This document shows, piece after piece, positions 7,476-10,959 of a stretch of 10,959 nt of DNA. The notes under the pieces were generated by a model, which had not been told where the DNA came from, ran no database searches, and saw only the letters and a list, made by a program, of their open reading frames with translations. Location: contig JAPLNJ010000905.1 of assembly GCA_026692885.1 (NCBI GenBank), positions 1 through 10,959 on the forward strand, in the 5' to 3' direction. Source of the DNA: Planctomycetota bacterium (GTDB taxonomy: Bacteria; Planctomycetota; Planctomycetia; Pirellulales; Pirellulaceae). The translations under genes and the position numbers were made by a program. How positions within the stretch are numbered: the stretch's first letter is position 1; every line of letters begins with the position of its first letter.

Positions 7476-7501
7476 GTGACCTCTTGCGAGGATCGGACCG
7501 T

Positions 7502-8752
7502 TCACCGCGGTCGCAGGACTCTCCATGCCACACGCAGAGCTTCGACGAATTGGTCGACTTCGTCCCGCGTGTTGTACAGGTAGAAGCTGGCTCGAACGCT
7601 GGTCGCCAGACCTAAACGCTGATGCAGAGGCATTGCGCAATGATGCCCCATCCGAACCGCGACGCCTTGTTCATCCAGGGCCATGGCCACATCGTACGGT
7701 TGCGTACCGCGCACCACGAAGCTGACGATGCCGCCTTTCTTGTCGGGCGCTGGTCCGAGCAGACGCAGACCCTCGATGTCCTGCAGGAGTTCGTGGGTCC
7801 GCGACGTCAGCAGGCGTTCGTGGGCGCGAATTCGGCTCAGCCCCACTTGTTCCAGGTACCGGATGGCGACGGCTAGTCCCACGACGGGCGCGATCGGCGG
7901 CGTCCCGGCTTCGAATTTTTCGGGCAACCGGGCGGGTTCGAAACCTTCCAGAGTGACGCGATGAATCATACTGCCGCCACCCAAGAACGGCGGCATGGCC
8001 TCCAACAGCGATTCGCGGCCGTAGAGGACACCCACCCCGGACGGCCCCAGCAGTTTGTGCCCGCTGAAGGCCAGGAAATCGGCGTCCCACTGCTGCACGT
8101 CGGTCGTCTCGTGGGGGACGCTTTGGGCCCCGTCCACCAGGACCAGTGCCCCCGCCTCATGTGCCCGCCGCGTGATCTCGGCGATGGGGTTCATGGTGCC
8201 CAGAACATTCGAGGCCGCCGTCACCGCCACGAGCCTAGTTCGTTCACTCAGGAACGCGTCCAATACGTCCAGACGCAACAAGCCTTCATCGGTGATCGGC
8301 AAGAACTTGACCTTACATCCGGTCCGTGCGGCGAGTTGTTGCCAGGGGACAATGTTCGAATGGTGCTCCATCTCCGTCAGCAGGATCTCGTCGCCCGCCT
8401 TCACGTGAGCATCTCCCCAGCTACGCGCGACCAAGTTGATCGAGGCGGTGGTACCGCCTGTGAAGATCACCTCGCAGGAGCGCCTGGCATGGATGAACCG
8501 CTGCACGGTTTCGCGCGCATCTTCGTACAGATCCGTGCTCAATTCACTCAAGTAGTGCAGCCCGCGGTGGACGTTCGCGTACTGCGTCTCGTACAACCGC
8601 GTCAGCGCGTCGATGACTTGCCGTGGCTTCTGGGTCGTCGCGGCGTTGTCCAAGTAGACCAGGGGCGCTGCGTTGTGGAGCTTGGTGGCCAGAATGGGGA
8701 AGTCCGCCCGTAGCGTCTCGGCGTCCAGGGGTAAAGCCTCAAGACTTGTCAC
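7502..8752 (-). CDS. sufS: Cysteine desulfurase, SufS/CsdA type
   Basis: This 416-residue fold-type I aminotransferase-class enzyme takes sulfur from cysteine, leaving alanine and an enzyme persulfide for iron-sulfur cluster assembly or other sulfur transfer in the cytosol. Visible landmarks are YLDNAATTQKP (33-43), EHHSN with the PLP-stacking histidine at 131, DGAQSVPHE (207-215) with the PLP-binding aspartate at 207, FSGHKLLGPSG with the Schiff-base lysine K233, the catalytic cysteine C372 in RMGHHCAMP and the substrate-binding arginine near 388 (SVRASFYLYNT). RMGHHCAMPL and the full length place it with SufS (group II) rather than IscS. The start is GTG at 8752, fixed by AGGAGG 8 bases upstream. 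It lies 44 bases downstream of dapA on the same strand, probably in one transcript. No sufB, sufC, sufD, sufU or sufE is present in the window, so the sulfur acceptor is not known. Confidence 0.92.
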   Translation of the reverse strand: MTSLEALPLDAETLRADFPILATKLHNAAPLVYLDNAATTQKPRQVIDALTRLYETQYANVHRGLHYLSELSTDLYEDARETVQRFIHARRSCEVIFTGGTTASINLVARSWGDAHVKAGDEILLTEMEHHSNIVPWQQLAARTGCKVKFLPITDEGLLRLDVLDAFLSERTRLVAVTAASNVLGTMNPIAEITRRAHEAGALVLVDGAQSVPHETTDVQQWDADFLAFSGHKLLGPSGVGVLYGRESLLEAMPPFLGGGSMIHRVTLEGFEPARLPEKFEAGTPPIAPVVGLAVAIRYLEQVGLSRIRAHERLLTSRTHELLQDIEGLRLLGPAPDKKGGIVSFVVRGTQPYDVAMALDEQGVAVRMGHHCAMPLHQRLGLATSVRASFYLYNTRDEVDQFVEALRVAWRVLRPR

Positions 8753-8760
8753 GAAACTTT

Positions 8761-8766
8761 CCTCCT
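8761..8766 (-). promoter_or_regulatory. Strong ribosome binding site for the cysteine desulfurase
   Basis: On the minus strand this reads AGGAGG, a full Shine-Dalgarno sequence, with 8 bases to the GTG start at 8752. It decides the non-ATG start. Confidence 0.8.
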
Positions 8767-8774
8767 GTGCCGCT

Positions 8775-8808
8775 CCGCCTACAACAAACCCACCGCCTAC
8801 AACAAACC
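8775..8808. repeat. 16-bp tandem direct repeat spanning the dapA stop codon
   Basis: CCGCCTACAACAAACC occurs at 8775-8790 and again at 8793-8808, a period of 18 bases. On the minus strand each copy contains GGTTTGTTGTAG, that is codons for Gly-Leu-Leu-stop. Because 18 is a multiple of three, reading past the dapA stop would give Ala-Val-Gly-Leu-Leu and a second stop in the same frame. It looks like a slippage duplication of the gene end. Confidence 0.85.
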
Positions 8809-9684
8809 ATAATCGCTCAAAGTCCGGCGCAACTTGGCCTCTCCGTCCTCGCCCAGCGGCGTCATCGGCAAGCGGAGTAACCCGGAGTCGCGGCCGAGGA
8901 TCTTCATGGCCGCCTTGATCGGAATCGGATTGGTTGCCAGGCCCAACATGTCACGACAGAGGGTAAACAGCTTGTAGTGCAGTTTTCTGGCCTGAGGCAG
9001 ATTGCCGGCCAACCCGGCCTGGACTAGCGCAATCATGTCTGCGGGCACGATGTTCCCCACTACCGACACGACACCTTCGGCACCCAACGCCAGCAAGGGT
9101 AGCGTCAGACTGTCGTCACCACTGAGCAGCGTCAGGTTACTGCCCGCGAGGATCTGGGAGGCCTGATCCAGCGAACCGGTCGCCTCTTTGAGCATGGTGA
9201 TGTTCCCCAACTCTGCCAATCGGCAGATCGTCTCCGGCTCGATGTTCTTGCCGGTCCGTCCGGGAATATTGTACAGGCACAGCGGGATTTCCACCGTCTC
9301 GGAGATCGCCTGGAAGTGCTGGTAGAAACCCTCCTGCATGGGTTTGTTGTAGTACGGTCCGACCAGCAAGGCGGCGTCGGCACCGGCTTTCGCCGCCCAG
9401 GTGGTGAGCCGGATCGCCTCGACAGTGCAGTTCGAACCAGTCCCGGCCATCACTTTGATCCGCCCGGCCGCCGCCTGCACCACTTCGGCAATGACGCGTT
9501 CGTGTTCCTCGAATGACAGCGTGGGAGACTCACCCGTCGTGCCGACCGGACAGACGCAGGTCGTGCCCGCGGCAATCTGAAACTCGACCTGACAACGTAA
9601 GGCGGCGTAGTCCACCGCACCGTCCTTGAATGGCGTGACAATGGCAACCGTCAATCCCGCGAACGCGGAACCTTTGCGTGGCAT
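8797..9684 (-). CDS. dapA: 4-hydroxy-tetrahydrodipicolinate synthase (DapA)
   Basis: This 295-residue class I aldolase-type TIM barrel condenses pyruvate with aspartate semialdehyde. It is the first committed step to lysine and diaminopimelate, in the cytosol. Visible family landmarks are VAIVTPF (13-19), [10 protein letters not shown] with the active-site threonines at 49-50, LVGPYYNKP with Tyr112, LYNIPGRTG with Tyr138 and Arg143, and the Schiff-base lysine K166 in MLKEATG. The length is that of a complete DapA, and it ends in TAG after DYGLL. The frame remains open to 9792, but the ATG at 9684 starts the conserved domain ([19 protein letters not shown]) and has a ribosome binding site, whereas the upstream part translates repeat DNA. 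It is followed 44 bases later by the desulfurase gene on the same strand. Homologues of the family such as N-acetylneuraminate lyase or KDG aldolase are possible but fit less well. Confidence 0.93.
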   Translation of the reverse strand: MPRKGSAFAGLTVAIVTPFKDGAVDYAALRCQVEFQIAAGTTCVCPVGTTGESPTLSFEEHERVIAEVVQAAAGRIKVMAGTGSNCTVEAIRLTTWAAKAGADAALLVGPYYNKPMQEGFYQHFQAISETVEIPLCLYNIPGRTGKNIEPETICRLAELGNITMLKEATGSLDQASQILAGSNLTLLSGDDSLTLPLLALGAEGVVSVVGNIVPADMIALVQAGLAGNLPQARKLHYKLFTLCRDMLGLATNPIPIKAAMKILGRDSGLLRLPMTPLGEDGEAKLRRTLSDYGLL

Positions 9685-9690
9685 AACTGA

Positions 9691-9696
9691 CTCCCT
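9691..9696 (-). promoter_or_regulatory. Ribosome binding site for dapA
   Basis: On the minus strand AGGGAG lies 6 bases before the ATG at 9684. It supports the short start over in-frame codons further upstream. Confidence 0.65.
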
Positions 9697-9770
9697 GGAA
9701 GCTGAAGAACCGCCGCGACCGTAACCGGCCATCATGATAAGGCTGGCCAAGGAGGATGTCCAAGGGGGGC

Positions 9771-9893
9771 CCTTGATCATAAGGTGGCGCAAAACTCTAG
9801 CAGGGGATTATCGTAACCCGACGCGTCAGCGAGGAAAACGCCGCTCTTCCTCGCTGACGCTTCGGGTTACGATGCGCAACCTTATGATCAAGG
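9771..9893. repeat. Nested inverted repeats upstream of dapA
   Basis: The outer arms 9771-9790 (CCTTGATCATAAGGTGGCGC) and 9874-9893 match in reverse complement at 19 of 20 positions. The inner arms 9812-9835 and 9848-9871 match at 23 of 24, around a 12-base loop. The inner arm contains CCTCGCTGACGC and CGGGTTACG, a repeat I recognise from memory as very common in planctomycete genomes, where it is often mistranslated as NPKRQRG. On the right the two repeats are only 2 bases apart, on the left 21 bases, which suggests an insertion of one inside the other. It lies 87 bases upstream of the dapA start. Confidence 0.75.
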
Positions 9894-10023
9894 CCCCAAG
9901 CGGGCGATGCACATCGCGTAAGGAAAGTCCGTGGGGGCTGGGGGCTGATTGCAAGAGAGGCCCGAGGCACGGACGATTTCTGGCGATCGAGTGATGCGTC
10001 GGAGGGAACTGTTGCCGCCTTCT
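9894..10023. other. Intergenic DNA without recognisable feature
   Basis: No plausible coding frame and no strong palindrome is seen in this part of the dapA upstream gap. It contains AGGAAAGTCCGTGGGGGC and GGGGGCTGATT, which recall fragments of RNase P RNA and tmRNA, but the required surrounding structure is absent. Confidence 0.5.
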
Positions 10024-10139
10024 GTTCTCGTTCCGATGCTCTGCGTCGGAATGCAGGCCCCGGCCGCTCTGCGTCCTTGGGCAAACGACGCGGAGCGTCG
10101 AAACACGTGCGTTCCCACGCGGAGCGTGGGAACGAGAAC
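10024..10139. repeat. Compound palindromic repeat cluster
   Basis: Three hairpins lie in a row: 10029-10038 with 10044-10053 (CGTTCCGATG, two G-T pairs), 10086-10091 with 10095-10100 (CGACGC) and 10110-10120 with 10124-10134 (CGTTCCCACGC, perfect). The cluster is bracketed by an 11-bp perfect inverted repeat, 10024-10034 (GTTCTCGTTCC) with 10129-10139. It ends 17 bases after the stop codon of the ClpV-type gene, so on that transcript it could act as a 3' hairpin. No T-run follows. Confidence 0.75.
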
Positions 10140-10156
10140 TTCGCCCGTCGGCCGCA

Positions 10157-10959
10157 TCAAGAGATGCGATAGCAAAACGCTCCGTCCTCGGAGACCGTGA
10201 TTTCCACGGCTGAAATGCTGCTGCCGTCGGCCATCCGCGACAGGAATTCCTTCGACATTTCGGGCAGGAGCGTCTTGGTCAGGATGTGGTCGACATTGCG
10301 GGCCCCGGTGTCGACTTCCGTACAGCGGGCGGCGATCCGCTCGACGAGTTCCGGTGTGTAGCTGAATTTGGCCTTGTAGTTCTCCTCCACTCGCCGCGAG
10401 ATCTTACCCAACTTCAACTCGATGATCATGCGCATCACGGCGTCGCTCAGCGGATAGAAGGGCACCACATTCAACCGGCCTAGGAACGCCGGCTTGAAGG
10501 TCTTCAGCAGTTCCGGGAACAGCGCGCTGGTGAACTCATCGGGTTCGGGAGCCGTGTCGGGGTCGCTGCACAAGCTCTTGATCACCTCGGTACCGGCATT
10601 CGAGGTCATCAGGATGACTGTGTTCTTGAAGTCGATATCCCGTCCCTCGCCATCTTTCATCGTGCCCTTGTCGAAGACCTGGTAAAAGATGTCCTGGACG
10701 CCGGGGTGGGCCTTCTCCATTTCGTCCAGCAGCACCACGCTGTACGGTTTACGGCGCACCGCTTCGGTCAGGATACCGCCTTCGCCGTAGCCGACGTAGC
10801 CCGGCGGCGAGCCCATCAGCAACGAGACCTTGTGCTCCTCTTTGAACTCCGACATGTTGATGACCGTCATGTTCTGCTCGCCCCCGTAGAGCAGGTTTGC
10901 CAACGTGATCGCGGTCTCGGTCTTGCCGACGCCGCTGGTGCCGGCCAGCAGGAACACGC
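10157..10959 (-). CDS. tssH: ClpV/TssH-type AAA+ ATPase, C-terminal part (cut by window edge)
   Basis: The last 267 or so codons of a Hsp100 ATPase are present; the gene continues beyond 10959. With the valine codon at 10957 as residue 1, the second nucleotide-binding domain shows Walker A GTSGVGKT (6-13), pore loop GYVG (53-56), Walker B VVLLDE (74-79), sensor 1 asparagine N120 in MTSNAG, arginine finger R161 in FLGRL, and sensor 2 TGAR (217-220) leading into the C-terminal small domain and TGA at 10157-10159. LLYGGEQN, MGSPPGYVGYGEGG, RLNVVPFYPLS and GARNVDHILTKTLLPEMS are the ClpV pattern; ClpB would have IGAPPGYVGYEEGG and a LNRID-like finger region. ClpV disassembles contracted type VI secretion sheaths in the cytosol. 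The N-terminal domain that distinguishes ClpV most firmly lies outside the window, and no other tss gene is visible. Confidence 0.82.
   Translation of the reverse strand, partial: VFLLAGTSGVGKTETAITLANLLYGGEQNMTVINMSEFKEEHKVSLLMGSPPGYVGYGEGGILTEAVRRKPYSVVLLDEMEKAHPGVQDIFYQVFDKGTMKDGEGRDIDFKNTVILMTSNAGTEVIKSLCSDPDTAPEPDEFTSALFPELLKTFKPAFLGRLNVVPFYPLSDAVMRMIIELKLGKISRRVEENYKAKFSYTPELVERIAARCTEVDTGARNVDHILTKTLLPEMSKEFLSRMADGSSISAVEITVSEDGAFCYRIS

Noticed and set aside
5402..7493. 12-bp inverted repeat (ATCCTCGCAAGA at 5402-5413 and its complement at 7482-7493) flanking the leucine-rich protein gene
   Set aside because: A 12-base match in a window this size is expected by chance a few times. The match does not extend cleanly and no transposase or target duplication accompanies it.
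7961..8713. 250-codon plus-strand frame opposite the cysteine desulfurase
   Set aside because: The minus strand carries all desulfurase motifs, and the plus translation has no recognisable domain.
9918..9960. RNase P RNA-like AGGAAAGTCC and tmRNA-like GGGGGCTGATT
   Set aside because: Only short words match. The rest of either RNA (P4 helix partners, the tag reading frame, a tRNA-like end) is missing from the surrounding bases.

Overview
The window looks like chromosomal DNA of a planctomycete (Planctomycetota, probably Pirellulales- or Gemmatales-like). This is inferred from three things. The DNA is GC-rich. The gene content is typical of the phylum: a Tat-exported xylose-isomerase-like protein, a large secreted PQQ-propeller protein and a secreted leucine-rich protein. 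Almost every intergenic gap carries short palindromic repeats of kinds I associate from memory with that phylum. No rRNA, tRNA or CRISPR array is visible.

Layout, left to right. (1) 1-553, plus strand: the C-terminal half of glyceraldehyde-3-phosphate dehydrogenase, cut by the window edge and interrupted by two in-frame TAG codons, so probably a pseudogene. (2) 554-962: a gap with a 17-bp inverted repeat. (3) 963-1931, plus: a Tat-signal sugar phosphate isomerase/epimerase-like protein. (4) 1932-2317: two hairpins followed by a roughly 250-bp imperfect palindrome (2067-2316), which looks like a miniature inverted-repeat mobile element. (5) 2318-4987, minus: a secreted PQQ-like beta-propeller protein. 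Its reading frame stays open upstream through intergenic repeats, so the true start is probably the GTG at 4987. (6) 4988-5747: a divergent intergenic region full of hairpins and direct repeats. (7) 5748-7475, plus: a secreted protein built from two diverged copies of a PKD-like plus leucine-rich module. (8) 7502-8752 and 8797-9684, both minus: a SufS/CsdA-type cysteine desulfurase and, just upstream of it, dihydrodipicolinate synthase (dapA), probably co-transcribed. (9) 9685-10156: two compound repeat clusters. (10) 10157-10959, minus: the C-terminal AAA+ module of a ClpV/TssH-type ATPase, cut by the window edge, which hints at a type VI secretion locus beyond it.

The genes do not form one pathway. 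Glycolysis, lysine and peptidoglycan precursor synthesis, sulfur transfer, exported proteins and secretion are mixed, as is common in planctomycete genomes. No clearly new multi-gene system is visible. The most noteworthy signals are the 250-bp palindromic element, the doubly amber-interrupted gap copy, the duplicated architecture of the leucine-rich protein, the triple-arm palindrome at 5284-5317 and the two nested repeat clusters.
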